From the NCBI RefSeq assembly GCF_000819565.1, contig NZ_CP004393.1, positions 4,402,001 through 4,466,000 on the forward strand: DNA of 64,000 bases, in the 5' to 3' direction. The notes under the pieces were generated by a model. It was given only the letters and a program-made list of their open reading frames with translations. It was not told the DNA's origin and made no database searches. This document shows positions 54,143 through 63,933 of this stretch, piece by piece. Source of the stretch: Celeribacter indicus. Its GTDB lineage: Bacteria > Pseudomonadota > Alphaproteobacteria > Rhodobacterales > Rhodobacteraceae. Position 1 is the stretch's first letter, and every line of letters starts with the position of its first letter. A program made the position numbers and the translations under genes.

Positions 54143-54478
54143 ATGACCTATGTCGTCACCGAAAACTGCATCGCCTGCAAATTCATGGATTGCGTGGAGG
54201 TCTGTCCCGTGGACTGTTTCTACGAGGGCGAGAACACGCTCGTCATCCATCCGGACGAATGTATCGACTGCGGCGTCTGCGAGCCGGAATGCCCGGCGGA
54301 TGCGATCCGCCCGGATACGGAACCGGACATGGACAAATGGGTTGCGTTCAATCGAAGATACGCAGAAGTCTGGCCGGTGATCCTCGAACGAGGCGAACCG
54401 CCCGCAAATGCAGATGAGATGGACGGCGTGCCGAACAAGCTCGAAACGCTGTTCTCCCCCAAGCCAGGGAATTCGTGA
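54143..54478 (+). CDS. fdxA: 7Fe ferredoxin FdxA
   Basis: Seven-iron ferredoxin of 111 residues with a 3Fe-4S and a 4Fe-4S cluster: [18 protein letters not shown] and [16 protein letters not shown], followed by the usual C-terminal Trp/Pro helix region ([16 protein letters not shown]). It follows sodB by 84 bp containing a long inverted repeat; the stop overlaps the flavin reductase start region (GTGATG). Confidence 0.94.
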   Translation: MTYVVTENCIACKFMDCVEVCPVDCFYEGENTLVIHPDECIDCGVCEPECPADAIRPDTEPDMDKWVAFNRRYAEVWPVILERGEPPANADEMDGVPNKLETLFSPKPGNS

Positions 54479-55026
54479 TGACTCGCACCACCCCCCGAAC
54501 AACGCCCGCCACGGCGACGCAGACAAAGACCGAGGCCGGCAGCGAGGATCTGCGGCACATGTTCCGGGAAGCCATGGCCTCGCTCGCGGCAACCGCCTGC
54601 CTCGTGACGGCACGCGAGGGGGACAGGCGGCTCGGACGGACGGTGACGGCGACGTTTTCGCTGAACGTCAACCCGCCGAGGATCCTCGTGTCCGTCGCCG
54701 CGACCTCCGCGCTTGCCGCGATGGTGCAGCGGAAGGGCGCGTTTTCATTTGCCATGCTCGCGGAAGACCAGGCCACGGTTGCCGACGCCTTCGCGGGCAA
54801 GACGGCCGCCGAGCGGCGGTTCGAGCATGGCGACTGGGCACAATGGTCCTCGGGTCACCCGCGGCTGCTGGGTGCCGTGGCCTCCATGGACTGCGTCGTG
54901 GCGGGCGAGATCGAGTTGGAGGGCCATATCCTCTTCGTGGGCGCGCCGCACCAGATGGCCCTCGACGCGGGCCGCCCGCCCCTCGTCTGGCATCACCGGC
55001 GCTACAATTCGGTGCAGCCGCTGTGA
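54478..55026 (+). CDS. Flavin reductase-like (FMN-binding split barrel) protein
   Basis: A 182-residue protein of the flavin-reductase domain group: LAATACLVTAREG, TVTATFSLNVNPPRILVSVA, SFAMLAEDQ and a C-terminal HHRRYNSV. Reduces free flavin with NAD(P)H in related enzymes. The N-terminal 25 residues are Thr-rich and probably disordered. ATG 54478 overlaps the fdxA stop by 1 bp; GTG 54475 is the alternative. Confidence 0.87.
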   Translation: MTRTTPRTTPATATQTKTEAGSEDLRHMFREAMASLAATACLVTAREGDRRLGRTVTATFSLNVNPPRILVSVAATSALAAMVQRKGAFSFAMLAEDQATVADAFAGKTAAERRFEHGDWAQWSSGHPRLLGAVASMDCVVAGEIELEGHILFVGAPHQMALDAGRPPLVWHHRRYNSVQPL

Positions 55027-55131
55027 CCCGCCGGGGCCGATGACCGCCGCCTGAGCCCCGGCCGGAGCCCGAAAACACGCTCCGTTTCTCCGATCCGTCG
55101 CCGTCCCCTCCGGCGCGTCCGGCGGCTGCGT

Positions 55132-55147
55132 GCCCGGTTCGCCGGGC
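55132..55147 (+). other. UUCG-loop hairpin in doxX leader
   Basis: GCCCGG-TTCG-CCGGGC, a perfect 6-bp stem with a TTCG tetraloop, 47 bp before the DoxX gene start. Upstream in the same 167-bp gap, GCCGGGGC (55030-55037) pairs with GCCCCGGC (55055-55062). These may separate the flavin reductase and DoxX transcripts. Confidence 0.45.
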
Positions 55148-55193
55148 GCGAACGACCGAACCCCATCCCTCCCCTGGAACAGGAACAAAGACC

Positions 55194-55556
55194 ATGAAAC
55201 GCGACATGTTGCGACAGATCTTCGCCTGGCTACTCTCGGCCTTCTTCGTACTGGGCGGCAGCCTCAACGTCTTTGCGACGCCCGAGCTTGTCGCGGATTA
55301 CGAACGCTGGGGCTATCCGGGCTGGTTCCACTATGTGACAGGCCTGCTCGAATGGGCGGCGGCGGTGCTGCTCGTCCCCTCCTCCACGCGCCTGCTCGGC
55401 AGCGGGTTAGCCGCGGTCATCATGGCGGCAGCGGCGGGCACGGTTCTGGCCCAGGGCGAATATGCCCATGCACTCTCCCCCGCTGTCGTCCTCATGCTGG
55501 CCGGGCTGAACGGCTGGCTGACATGGCGGGCGCAGGAAAAGGCCGGACAGCCCTGA
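55194..55556 (+). CDS. DoxX-family membrane protein
   Basis: A 120-residue four-helix membrane protein with the DoxX pattern FFVLGGSLNVFATPELVADYERWGYP at its start and GLLEWAAAVLLV in helix 2. The family is linked to redox balance in the membrane, but no activity can be assigned here. It follows the sodB-fdxA-flavin reductase run after 167 bp and is closed by a bidirectional terminator. Confidence 0.85.
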   Translation: MKRDMLRQIFAWLLSAFFVLGGSLNVFATPELVADYERWGYPGWFHYVTGLLEWAAAVLLVPSSTRLLGSGLAAVIMAAAAGTVLAQGEYAHALSPAVVLMLAGLNGWLTWRAQEKAGQP

Positions 55557-55580
55557 GGCGCGGCACCCCTGTCCCATGAA

Positions 55581-55604
55581 AATGGCCGGGAAATCCCGGC
55601 CATT
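55581..55604. terminator. Bidirectional terminator, doxX / L,D-transpeptidase
   Basis: AATGGCCGGG (55581-55590), AAAT loop, CCCGGCCATT (55595-55604): perfect 10-bp stem between two convergent genes. On the minus strand it is followed by TTTTC, on the plus strand by CCTGTT, so it can serve both. Confidence 0.75.
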
Positions 55605-55636
55605 CCTGTTATCCGTTGTGTCCTCGGCTGCCAGCG

Positions 55637-56362
55637 TCAGAAGGAGGCGTCGGCGAGCGCCACGGTGGTCGCGGGCGGTACGGTGCCCTGGCCGGATTGC
55701 GCCTCGGTCAGAACGACCACGCGGGTGCCGGGTTCGACCCGTTCGGCCAGGTCGATCGAATCCTGGTTGAAAAGCCGGATGCAGCCTGCGGAGGTCGCCC
55801 GCCCGATGCTCCAGGGATGCGACGTGCCGTGAATGCGGTACATCGTGTCGCGACCGCCGCGGTAGAGGTAGAGCGCACGGGCGCCGAGCGGGTTGTCGAG
55901 GCCCCCCTCCATTCCGTCCGCCACAGGACCGTAGAGGTCGGGATCCTCCCGCAGCATGTTCTTCGTCGGTGTCCAGCGCGGCCATTCCCGCTTCACCGGA
56001 ATGGTTGCCGTGCCGGAAAAGCCGCGCCCCGCCTCGCCGACCGCCACAGTGTAGCGCATCGCGCGATTGCCGCCGAGCACATAGTAGAGATAGCGGGCAT
56101 AGGGGTCGACGACGATCGTGCCGGGCTCTTCGTCGGTCCAGTAGTCGACCTCCTGCCGGGCCTTTTCGGCGCTGAGATATTTCGGATCGACCGCCGGGAT
56201 CAGCATATCGCCGTCCTGCATCTCGCCGTACATGGCCTGAATGCGCGGGCTCACCCGCCCCGGCGTCTGGTCCGCCCGGCTGACCTGCGGTCCTGCGGTA
56301 CAGGCGGCGAGGCTGGCGAGCAGCGCGGCACCGATGAGAAACCTATGGGCGAATCGTATCAT
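55637..56362 (-). CDS. L,D-transpeptidase (YkuD) lipoprotein
   Basis: Peptidoglycan cross-linking or lipoprotein-attaching enzyme of 241 residues. The signal ends in a lipobox (LLASLAACT), placing it on the periplasmic face. The YkuD catalytic motif is complete: IHGTSHPWSIGRATSAGCIRL with His and Cys, preceded by IVVDPYARYLYYV. ATG 56362 is chosen as the start of the signal peptide; a 743-bp gap lies upstream. Confidence 0.92.
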   Translation of the reverse strand: MIRFAHRFLIGAALLASLAACTAGPQVSRADQTPGRVSPRIQAMYGEMQDGDMLIPAVDPKYLSAEKARQEVDYWTDEEPGTIVVDPYARYLYYVLGGNRAMRYTVAVGEAGRGFSGTATIPVKREWPRWTPTKNMLREDPDLYGPVADGMEGGLDNPLGARALYLYRGGRDTMYRIHGTSHPWSIGRATSAGCIRLFNQDSIDLAERVEPGTRVVVLTEAQSGQGTVPPATTVALADASF

Positions 56363-57105
56363 TTTGGACGTCTCCGGTCTTATGTCAGTCATGCGTCACA
56401 GGTCGGGACGCGCAGGTTCGGGAGGTACGGACATCTCGGGGCGGAGCGCCCTGTCCGAAAGCGGCGATCTTCGAGCCGGACGGACGGCCAGCAGGATTCG
56501 CACGGCCGTCGCTATCAAATGCGGGCATGTTTTGCGAGAGAGGGTGCACGAAATCGGGCTCATCGGTCGGAAATGCCGGCGGCCGGGGCGAAAATGGAGG
56601 CAGCACTGCCGATCCTTGCGCCGAAAATACGGACGCAGGCGACGATCGGCCGAAATCCTGTTGTCCCATTGCCGTCCCTCCGGGCCCTTCTGCACTTGCG
56701 ACCGCTCTCCGCGGGATGCGGAACGCGACATACCGTCCGCAGCCGATGCGAAACGGGAAGCCGCCCTGTTGCGGCGGCACCGAGGCCTCAACGCCTTGAC
56801 AGCGCAGAAGGTTCCGCCCGATTGCACCATATCGCCCGCGCCGGCGCACACCGGCACAGGAGCGGCAACCGGACGGGCAGGATTCCGCCACCGAACGTCG
56901 CCGGGGGAAAACCCGTGGCAAAGCAGCTAAGGTCCGGGAAGTCATCGGCAAAAATCCACCGGCGCACGAACCGGGCGGCCTTGTTTCCGCGGACGCAAAA
57001 AGACAGGACGCCACGCCAAACCCGCGCGTGAATATGGGTTCACTGAAAATCAAGATGCCGTCTATAGTGAGGTGGGGCGAGCACAGATCGAAGAAAAGGG
57101 CCGCA
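56363..57105. other. Long gap between L,D-transpeptidase and Wzc-type gene
   Basis: 743 bp between divergent genes, the longest stretch here with no assigned gene. Open frames exist on both strands but lack family character and typical codon bias. A minus-strand frame at 56385-56669 has a good GGAGGG site before ATG 56669 and a Pro/Ser-rich 94-residue product, but its third-position GC is lower than in neighbours. A promoter candidate for the kinase gene is at the right end. Confidence 0.5.
57039..57068 (+). promoter_or_regulatory. Promoter candidate for the Wzc-type gene
   Basis: TTCACT at 57039-57044 and TATAGT at 57063-57068 with an 18-bp spacer, ending 37 bp before the start codon. Good -10, moderate -35. 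Confidence 0.5.
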
Positions 57106-59226
57106 ATGAAAGTGACTCAAGATTTCGTCGTGCAAAGCGATGGAAGTGCTGACGATGATCTCATCGACCTTTCCCGGATTTTCGGTGCGCTCTGGCGCCG
57201 GAAATTCTGGATCCTCGCCATCACCGCGGGGTTCGGCCTCGTGGCGGGCTATTACGCCTTCGCCGTGGCAGAACCGAAATATCAGGCGACGTCGGTCGTG
57301 CTGCTGGAGACACAGGAAAGCACCCTCGTCGATCTCGGGGCGATCCTGCCCAATCTCGGAAGCGACAGCGAGGCGATCAACACCGAAGTCGAGGTGCTCA
57401 AGAGCCGCCGCCTGATCGAGCGCGTGGTAGCGGGCGAGAACCTGACCGAGGATCCCGAGTTCAACGGCGCCCTGCGCTCGCCGTCGATGATGCAGCGTGC
57501 GCGCGCAGCGGTGACCGGGCTGTTCCGGCCGGCCGTTCCGCCCGTGACGCCGGAGGACGGGGTCGATCCCGACATGGCGCGTGCAGTCAATGCGGTGCTG
57601 GGCAGCATGAACGTGCGCAACGTGCCGAACACCTATGTGCTCCAGGTCACGGTCACGACGGGAACGCCGCTGAAATCCATGCGCCTGGCCAACCGGATCG
57701 CGGAGGAATACATCCTCTACCAGATGGACGTGAAATTCGATGCGACGAAGGAAGCCTCCGAATGGCTGAGTTCGCGCGTCGCCGATCTCAAGCAGGATCT
57801 GGAGACGGCCGAAGCCCGCGTTGCCGAATTCGCCACGAATTCGGAGGTGGTAAGCGAGGAAAGCGTCCAGGGACTCGACCGGCAGGTCAAGGAACTGCGG
57901 GACAGGCTGGTGTCGACCCGCGCGACGCTCGTGGAGGCGGACGCCGGGCTTGCCGGGCTCGAGGTGCTGCGCAGCGCCCCGGCGGCGGAGAAGGCGGAGG
58001 CCGTCGGGGACACGCGGCTGAGCACCATCCTGCGCGAAGACGGCGCGGGAGAGGCGTTCGACACGCGCTTCGAGCAGATCATCGCGCGTGCGGAACTCCA
58101 GGCACGGCGGGCGCGCGAGCAGGTCACGTCCCTCACGTCGACCATCGCCGCGATCGAGGACCAGATCGCAACGCAAAGCGCCGAGATGATCCAGCTCCAG
58201 CAGCTGACCCGCGAGGCGGAGGCGAGCCGGCTTCTCTACGAATATTTCCTCGGGCGGCTGAAGGAGACTTCGGCCCAGGAAGGGATCCAACAACCGGATG
58301 CCCGGATCCTTTCGAACGCACAGCTTCCCGGCGCGCCGTCGGAGCCGCGCAAGTCGATGATCCTCACGATCGCGCTCTTTCTCGGCCTTCTCGCCGGCAG
58401 CGGTGTGGCGCTGCTGTGGGAAGCCCGGCGGAACAACTATCGGCTTGCGCGCGATCTCGAGGCGGAGTCCGGCCTGCCGGTGATGGGCCAGATCCCGCTC
58501 CTTCCGGCCGGCAGGACGCGGCGTGACACGCTCACCTACCTGTCGCGGAAGCCCACCTCCGCCGCCGCGGAGGCGGTGCGCAACCTGCGTACCTCGGTCC
58601 TGCTATCCGGACCGGACAAGACGCCGCAGGTGATCATGCCGACCTCCTCCGTACCAAGCGAGGGCAAGACGACGATTTCCTTCGCGCTGGCCCAGAGCCT
58701 GACGGGGATGGGCAAGAAGGTGCTCCTGCTGGAGGGGGACATCCGCCGCCTCGTTTTCGGCGAGTACCTGAACATCACGACGCGAAAGGGCCTGATCAGC
58801 GTGCTGTCGGACGAGATCTCCCTCGAGGAAGCGGTCGTCCACGACCCGCTGACCGGGGCGGATGTGCTCCTGAGCGAGCCGAGCAAGGTCAATGCCGCGG
58901 ACGTGCTGTCCTCGCCGCGGTTCGCCGAACTGATCGCGGAGGCGCGGGAGCGCTACGATTTCGTGATCATCGACACGCCGCCGGTGCTCGTCGTGCCGGA
59001 TGCGCGGGTCGTCGCACAACAGGTCGACGCGGTGCTCTTCACCGTGCGCTGGGACAAGACGAGCAAGACGCAGGTGCAGGAGGCGCTGCGGATGTTCGAA
59101 ACCGTCGGTGTCAGGATCACCGGGCTGCTGCTCAACCAGATCGACCCGAAGGGGATGAGGCGCTACGGCTACGGCGACAGCTACGGCGCCTATGGTGCCT
59201 ACGGCAAGAAATATTACACCAACTGA
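57106..59226 (+). CDS. Wzc-type polysaccharide co-polymerase / BY-kinase
   Basis: Bacterial tyrosine kinase fused to a chain-length regulator, 706 residues. TM1 at about 34-54 and TM2 at about 418-440 flank a large periplasmic coiled-coil region; the cytoplasmic kinase has Walker A VPSEGKTTIS near residue 516, an A' motif VLLLEGDIRR (Glu where most have Asp) near 540, and Walker B FVIIDTPPV near 618. A Tyr/Gly tail follows (YGYGDSYGAYGAYGKKYY) for autophosphorylation. ATG 57106 has AAGGG upstream. No exopolysaccharide genes are adjacent. Confidence 0.92.
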   Translation: MKVTQDFVVQSDGSADDDLIDLSRIFGALWRRKFWILAITAGFGLVAGYYAFAVAEPKYQATSVVLLETQESTLVDLGAILPNLGSDSEAINTEVEVLKSRRLIERVVAGENLTEDPEFNGALRSPSMMQRARAAVTGLFRPAVPPVTPEDGVDPDMARAVNAVLGSMNVRNVPNTYVLQVTVTTGTPLKSMRLANRIAEEYILYQMDVKFDATKEASEWLSSRVADLKQDLETAEARVAEFATNSEVVSEESVQGLDRQVKELRDRLVSTRATLVEADAGLAGLEVLRSAPAAEKAEAVGDTRLSTILREDGAGEAFDTRFEQIIARAELQARRAREQVTSLTSTIAAIEDQIATQSAEMIQLQQLTREAEASRLLYEYFLGRLKETSAQEGIQQPDARILSNAQLPGAPSEPRKSMILTIALFLGLLAGSGVALLWEARRNNYRLARDLEAESGLPVMGQIPLLPAGRTRRDTLTYLSRKPTSAAAEAVRNLRTSVLLSGPDKTPQVIMPTSSVPSEGKTTISFALAQSLTGMGKKVLLLEGDIRRLVFGEYLNITTRKGLISVLSDEISLEEAVVHDPLTGADVLLSEPSKVNAADVLSSPRFAELIAEARERYDFVIIDTPPVLVVPDARVVAQQVDAVLFTVRWDKTSKTQVQEALRMFETVGVRITGLLLNQIDPKGMRRYGYGDSYGAYGAYGKKYYTN

Positions 59227-59231
59227 CCCCG

Positions 59232-59256
59232 GCGCCGCCGCTTGCGACGGCGGCGC
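59232..59256 (+). terminator. Stem-loop after the Wzc-type gene
   Basis: GCGCCGCCG (59232-59240), 7-nt loop, CGGCGGCGC (59248-59256), directly after the stop codon. No T run follows, so termination strength is uncertain. Confidence 0.45.
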
Positions 59257-59359
59257 AGTCTGCCATACTCCGGCCAAAGGATCCGGTCCGTCGCACCCCC
59301 TCCGCGCGGCAAGTTCATGGCGTGCAATTTCCGCCCGGATCCAACCGACTGGACCCGTG

Positions 59360-60409
59360 ATGACCCGACCCGATCCCTCTCCCCTCGCCTTCGTCCCCTT
59401 CGTCTCCGTCGCGAACATGATGCGCCTCGTGAACGCGACGGGAACGGAGAGCTTCATCTCCGAACTGGCCGGATATATCGAGGAGGACTTCAGACGCTGG
59501 CCTGACTTCGACAAGACGCCGCGCCTGGCCAGCCATTCGCGCGACGGTGTGATCGAGCTGATGCCGACGGCGGATGCGGAGAATTACGGGTTCAAATACG
59601 TCAACGGCCATCCGAAGAACACGCGCGAGGGCTATCAGACGGTCACCGCCTTCGGCGTACTCGCCTCCGTGGCGACGGGCTATCCGATCCTCCTGAGCGA
59701 GATGACGGTGCTCACCGCGCTCCGGACGGCGGCGACATCGGCGCTCGTCGGCAGGTATCTCGCGCCGAAGGGGGCGCAGGTGATGGCGATGATCGGCAAC
59801 GGGGCACAATGCGAATTCCAGGCGCTCGCCTTCCGCGCGCTCTGCGGCATCGACAGGCTGAGGCTCTACGACACCGATCCGGCGGCGACGCAGAAGGCAC
59901 GGCGCAACCTCGCGGCACGAGGGTTTACGGTGGTGATCTGCAAGAGCGCCCAAGAGGCGGTGGAGGGTGCGGAAATCATCACCACCTGCACCGCGGACAA
60001 GCAATATGCGACGATCCTCACGGACAACATGGTCGGCAGCGGCCAGCACATCAACGCGATCGGTGGCGATTGCCCCGGCAAGACCGAATTGCACCCCGAC
60101 ATCCTCCGGCGCGCCGAGATCTTCGTCGAATATCCGGAGCAGACACGGATCGAGGGGGAGATCCAGCAGCTCGCCCCGGATCATCCGGTGACGGAGTTGT
60201 GGCGGGTGATCCGGGGCGAGGCGCCGGGGCGCAGCAGCGCGGAGCAGATCACGCTGTTCGACAGCGTCGGCTTCGCGATCGAGGATTTCTCCGCCCTGCG
60301 CTATATCCACGCGAAGATTGGGGGAACGGATTTCTGCGAGCCGCTCGACATGCTCGCCGATCCTGACGATCCGCGCGATCTCTTCGGGATGCTCGAACGC
60401 GCGCGCTGA
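59360..60409 (+). CDS. Ornithine cyclodeaminase-like protein
   Basis: A 349-residue member of the ornithine cyclodeaminase/mu-crystallin family, which forms proline from ornithine or reduces cyclic imines. Family blocks: FKYVNGHPKNT in the substrate region, LTALRTAATSALVGRYLAP, the Rossmann loop MIGNGAQCEFQALAF, TCTADKQYATIL and the substrate Asp in INAIGGDCPGKTEL. The C-terminal FGMLERAR is near the stop. It converges on the phosphoketolase gene with 3 bp between stops. Substrate not certain. Confidence 0.9.
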   Translation: MTRPDPSPLAFVPFVSVANMMRLVNATGTESFISELAGYIEEDFRRWPDFDKTPRLASHSRDGVIELMPTADAENYGFKYVNGHPKNTREGYQTVTAFGVLASVATGYPILLSEMTVLTALRTAATSALVGRYLAPKGAQVMAMIGNGAQCEFQALAFRALCGIDRLRLYDTDPAATQKARRNLAARGFTVVICKSAQEAVEGAEIITTCTADKQYATILTDNMVGSGQHINAIGGDCPGKTELHPDILRRAEIFVEYPEQTRIEGEIQQLAPDHPVTELWRVIRGEAPGRSSAEQITLFDSVGFAIEDFSALRYIHAKIGGTDFCEPLDMLADPDDPRDLFGMLERAR

Positions 60410-60412
60410 ACC

Positions 60413-62722
60413 CTACCGCCCAAAGGCAGGAACCGACCAGTCCCAGTCCCGGATCTCCGGCATGTCCTCGCCATGGGCGCGGACATGGTCGCGATGCCGC
60501 TCCAGCGCCTCCCGGCAATGGCGCATGAGGTCCGGCGCGTCCGCCCCCGTCCATTTCACCGCCGCGAGCGCGAGATGGTAACGGTCGAGCCGGTTCATCA
60601 CCGTCATGTCGAAGGGCGTGGTCGTGGTCCCCTCCTCCTGATATCCGTGGACGTGGAAATTGTCGTGGTTCGGGCGCCGGTAGGTAAGCCTGTGGATCAG
60701 CCCCGGATAGCCGTGGAAGGCAAAGACCACGGGCCGGTCAGTGGTGAAGGCCGCTGCGAACGCCGAGTTCGGCGTGCCAGCCTCGTGCCGCTCGGGATCC
60801 TGCAACGCCATAAGGTCCACCACGTTGACCAGCCGCACCCGGAGGTCCGAATGGGTGCGGATCAGCTGCGCGGCCGCCACCGCCTCCAGCGTGGGCACGT
60901 CGCCGGCGCAGGCGAGCACGACATCCGGCGCGGCATCGCTGATCCAGTCGAAGGTTCCGAAGCCGAGGTCGAGATGCGCACGCGCCGCCGCAAGGGAAAG
61001 CCATTGCGGCTCGGGCTGCTTCCCCGCGACGATGACGTTGATCCGGCCCATGTCCGAAAAGCAGCGCTCCGCCACGGCGAGCAGTGAATTCGCGTCGGGC
61101 GGCAGGTAGAGCCGCACCACCTCCGCCTTCTTGTTGGCGACGTGGTCGAGGAAGCCGGGGTCCTGATGGGAAAAACCGTTGTGATCCTGGCGCCAGACAT
61201 GGCTGGTCAGCAGGTAGGTGAAGGACGGCACCTCCGGCCGCCAGTCGATGCGGCGGATGGTGCGCAACCACTTGGCATGCTGGTTGAACATGGAATCGAC
61301 GATATGGATGAAGGCCTCGTAGCTCGTGAAGAGCCCGTGCCGCCCGGTGAGCGTGTAGCCTTCCATCCAGCCCTGGCACAGATGCTCGCTCAACACCTCC
61401 ATCACCCGTCCGTCGAGAGCCACGTCCTCGTCCTCCGGTCCGACGGGACCGGGTGCGCGCCGGGCGGTGACCTCGAAGACGGCATCGAGCCGGTTCGACT
61501 TCGTCTCATCCGGCGCGAAGAGGCGGAAGCGGTCGGGGTTGCGGCGGAACAGCTCCCGCAGCCATGTCCCCAGATGTCCGGTTGCCCCGGCCAGTTCAGC
61601 GCCGGGGCGGATCATCCCGAAGGCGGAGGGCTCGACCGGCGGCAGCTCGAGCGGACACAGACGGTGACCTTCGGCATGGGGGCTTGCCGTCATCCGCGCC
61701 TCCGGCGCCGGGATCAGCGCGCGCAGGTGCTTTGCCGGCCCGGCTTCGGTGAACAGCTCCTCGGGCCGATAGCTGCGCATCCATCGCTCGAGCTGCGCGA
61801 GGTGATCGGCCTCCTCGCGCACACCAGGCAACGGCACCTGATGGGCGCGGAACGTGCCTTCGACCTTTTTGCCGTCCACCCTGTCGGGGCCCGTCCAGCC
61901 CTTCGGACTGCGCAGCACGATGATCGGCCAGCGGGGCGCCGCGGGCGCCTCACGCCGGATCTCCGCAAGCCGGTCGGCCGCGGCGTCGAGCGCGGCGGCC
62001 ATGTCCCTGTGCATCTGCACGGGATCGGAGCCACCGACATGGAGCGGCGCATAGCCCATACCGCGGAAGAACGCGTCCAGCGCATCGTCGCTCATCCTCG
62101 CCAGCACCGTCGGCCCCGCGATCTTCCAGCCGTTCAGGTGCAGGATCGGCAGCACCGCCCCATCGCGACGGGGATCGACGAAATGGACCGACTGCCAGGA
62201 GCCGGCAAGCGGCCCGGTCTCCGCCTCGCCGTCGCCGATCACGCAGGCGACCGTGAGATCGGGAGTGTCGAAGGCCGCGCCATGTGCATGGGCGAGCGAA
62301 TAGCCGAGCTCTCCGCCCTCGTGCATCGAGCCGGGCGTTTCGGGCGCGGCATGGCTCGGCACCCCGCCCGGAAAGGAGAACTGGCGAAACAGCCGCCGCA
62401 TCCCCGCCTCCGACCAGTCCACATCCGGATAGCGTTCGGGATAGCTGCCTTCGAGCCAGGCATTCGCGACCGGCGCAGGGCCGCCATGGCCCGGCCCGGT
62501 GATCGTGAGCATCTGCATCTCCCGCGCGCGGATCAGCCGGTTGAGATGGGCGTGGACGAAGTTCAGCCCCGGCGTCGTCCCCCAATGCCCGAGCAGCCGC
62601 GGCTTGATATGTTCCGGCCGGAGGGAATCGCGCAGGAGCGGGTTGTCCATGAGATAGATCTGCCCGACGGAAAGGTAATTCGCCGCGCGCCACCAGGCAT
62701 CCACGGTTTGCAGATCGGTCAT
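60413..62722 (-). CDS. Phosphoketolase (xylulose-5-/fructose-6-phosphate)
   Basis: Thiamine-diphosphate enzyme of 769 residues cleaving ketose phosphates to acetyl phosphate. It has YLSVGQIYL, the N-terminal [27 protein letters not shown], the ThDP motif [14 protein letters not shown] with LHLNGWKI, SKxx-like SPKGWTGP, and the C-terminal [23 protein letters not shown]. Its start overlaps the ackA stop (ATGA), so acetyl phosphate made here is converted to acetate and ATP by the coupled kinase. Confidence 0.95.
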   Translation of the reverse strand: MTDLQTVDAWWRAANYLSVGQIYLMDNPLLRDSLRPEHIKPRLLGHWGTTPGLNFVHAHLNRLIRAREMQMLTITGPGHGGPAPVANAWLEGSYPERYPDVDWSEAGMRRLFRQFSFPGGVPSHAAPETPGSMHEGGELGYSLAHAHGAAFDTPDLTVACVIGDGEAETGPLAGSWQSVHFVDPRRDGAVLPILHLNGWKIAGPTVLARMSDDALDAFFRGMGYAPLHVGGSDPVQMHRDMAAALDAAADRLAEIRREAPAAPRWPIIVLRSPKGWTGPDRVDGKKVEGTFRAHQVPLPGVREEADHLAQLERWMRSYRPEELFTEAGPAKHLRALIPAPEARMTASPHAEGHRLCPLELPPVEPSAFGMIRPGAELAGATGHLGTWLRELFRRNPDRFRLFAPDETKSNRLDAVFEVTARRAPGPVGPEDEDVALDGRVMEVLSEHLCQGWMEGYTLTGRHGLFTSYEAFIHIVDSMFNQHAKWLRTIRRIDWRPEVPSFTYLLTSHVWRQDHNGFSHQDPGFLDHVANKKAEVVRLYLPPDANSLLAVAERCFSDMGRINVIVAGKQPEPQWLSLAAARAHLDLGFGTFDWISDAAPDVVLACAGDVPTLEAVAAAQLIRTHSDLRVRLVNVVDLMALQDPERHEAGTPNSAFAAAFTTDRPVVFAFHGYPGLIHRLTYRRPNHDNFHVHGYQEEGTTTTPFDMTVMNRLDRYHLALAAVKWTGADAPDLMRHCREALERHRDHVRAHGEDMPEIRDWDWSVPAFGR

Positions 62723-63894
62723 AGGTCCTCCTCCTCACTCAACTGGCAGGCGTCGCGCGCGATTTCCGTCTCCTCGTCCACCGGCAGGACCCAGGCTTCG
62801 ATTCCGCTGTCGGGTGCGGAGATCCGGCTTCCCTGCGGCGCAACGCCTTGCTCGGTCAGCGCGGCATTTCCCTCCGCATCAAGGCGCAGGCCGGCCCAGT
62901 CGAACGCTTCGGCGACCCGTTCGCGGATCAGCGGCTGTCCCGCCCCGGCTCCGCCCGTGAAGACGACGGCATCCATACCCCCGAGCCGCGCCACCATCGC
63001 GCCCGTGTGTCGCACGAGATCGGCGCAGAAGAGTTCGACCGCCGTCTCCGCCGCCGCGCTGCCGCTGCCGATCAGGTCGCGCAGATCGCTGCTTTCCTCG
63101 GATACCCCAAGCAGGCCGGACTTCTTCCAGAGCAGATCGGCCAGCCGCTCCGTGTCATGGCCACGCTCGAGCAGATGGAGCAGAACGCCCGGATCCACCG
63201 AGCCCGCGCGCGTGGTCATCATCGGGCCGGCGAGAGGTGTCGCCCCCATCGTCGTGTCAATGCTCCGCCCGTCCCGCATTGCGCAGACCGAGGCGCCTCC
63301 CCCGAGATGCAGTGCGACGATCCGCACAAACCCGTGCCCGGCCATGCGGCGGGCCACGGAGCGGAAGGAGAGGCCGTGGAAGCCATAGCGCCGCAACGTC
63401 TCCCCCGTCACCGAGGCGGGCAGCGGCAATTGCCGGGACGTCTCCGGCATGGTTTCGTGGAAACTGGTGTCGAAGCTGGCAGTCTGGAACAGATCCGGCC
63501 GCGCCTCCAGAAGTGCCTCCGCCGGGGCGAGATTGGCGATCTGGTGCAGCGGCGCGAGGGGGGCGAAGGCGCGCAGCCGATCGATGGTGCCGGCATCGAG
63601 CCGTACCGGCGCACCGGACAGGCGGCCGCCATGGACGACGCGATGTCCGACGACGAGGCGGCCCCCGAGCACCTCCCCGGCATGGGCCAGAAGGGCCAGC
63701 GCGCCCTCGCGATAGTCCTCGCCGGGCCTGCCCAGCGTATGCGCCGTACCGTTGCGATGCACGACGAGTTCGGTGTCACCCGCGGAGGCGTCGTGGGTGG
63801 CCGTGAAAACCTTCTTCAGCTCCGCGCCGGTCCTGACGAAACCGGCCGCCTTGAGGCTCGAGGAGCCGACATTGAGGGAGAGGACGGCGGTCAT
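62719..63894 (-). CDS. ackA: Acetate kinase
   Basis: Converts acetyl phosphate and ADP to acetate and ATP. The 391-residue protein has [15 protein letters not shown] at the N terminus, [29 protein letters not shown] and [14 protein letters not shown] 63894 fits the family; an in-frame start 30 bp upstream is less likely. Together with phosphoketolase it forms a two-gene unit that bypasses pyruvate. Confidence 0.94.
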   Translation of the reverse strand: MTAVLSLNVGSSSLKAAGFVRTGAELKKVFTATHDASAGDTELVVHRNGTAHTLGRPGEDYREGALALLAHAGEVLGGRLVVGHRVVHGGRLSGAPVRLDAGTIDRLRAFAPLAPLHQIANLAPAEALLEARPDLFQTASFDTSFHETMPETSRQLPLPASVTGETLRRYGFHGLSFRSVARRMAGHGFVRIVALHLGGGASVCAMRDGRSIDTTMGATPLAGPMMTTRAGSVDPGVLLHLLERGHDTERLADLLWKKSGLLGVSEESSDLRDLIGSGSAAAETAVELFCADLVRHTGAMVARLGGMDAVVFTGGAGAGQPLIRERVAEAFDWAGLRLDAEGNAALTEQGVAPQGSRISAPDSGIEAWVLPVDEETEIARDACQLSEEEDL

Positions 63895-63933
63895 CGTGTT
63901 CCTCGTCGTGTCGTCCTGGCGCACCGCCCGACC

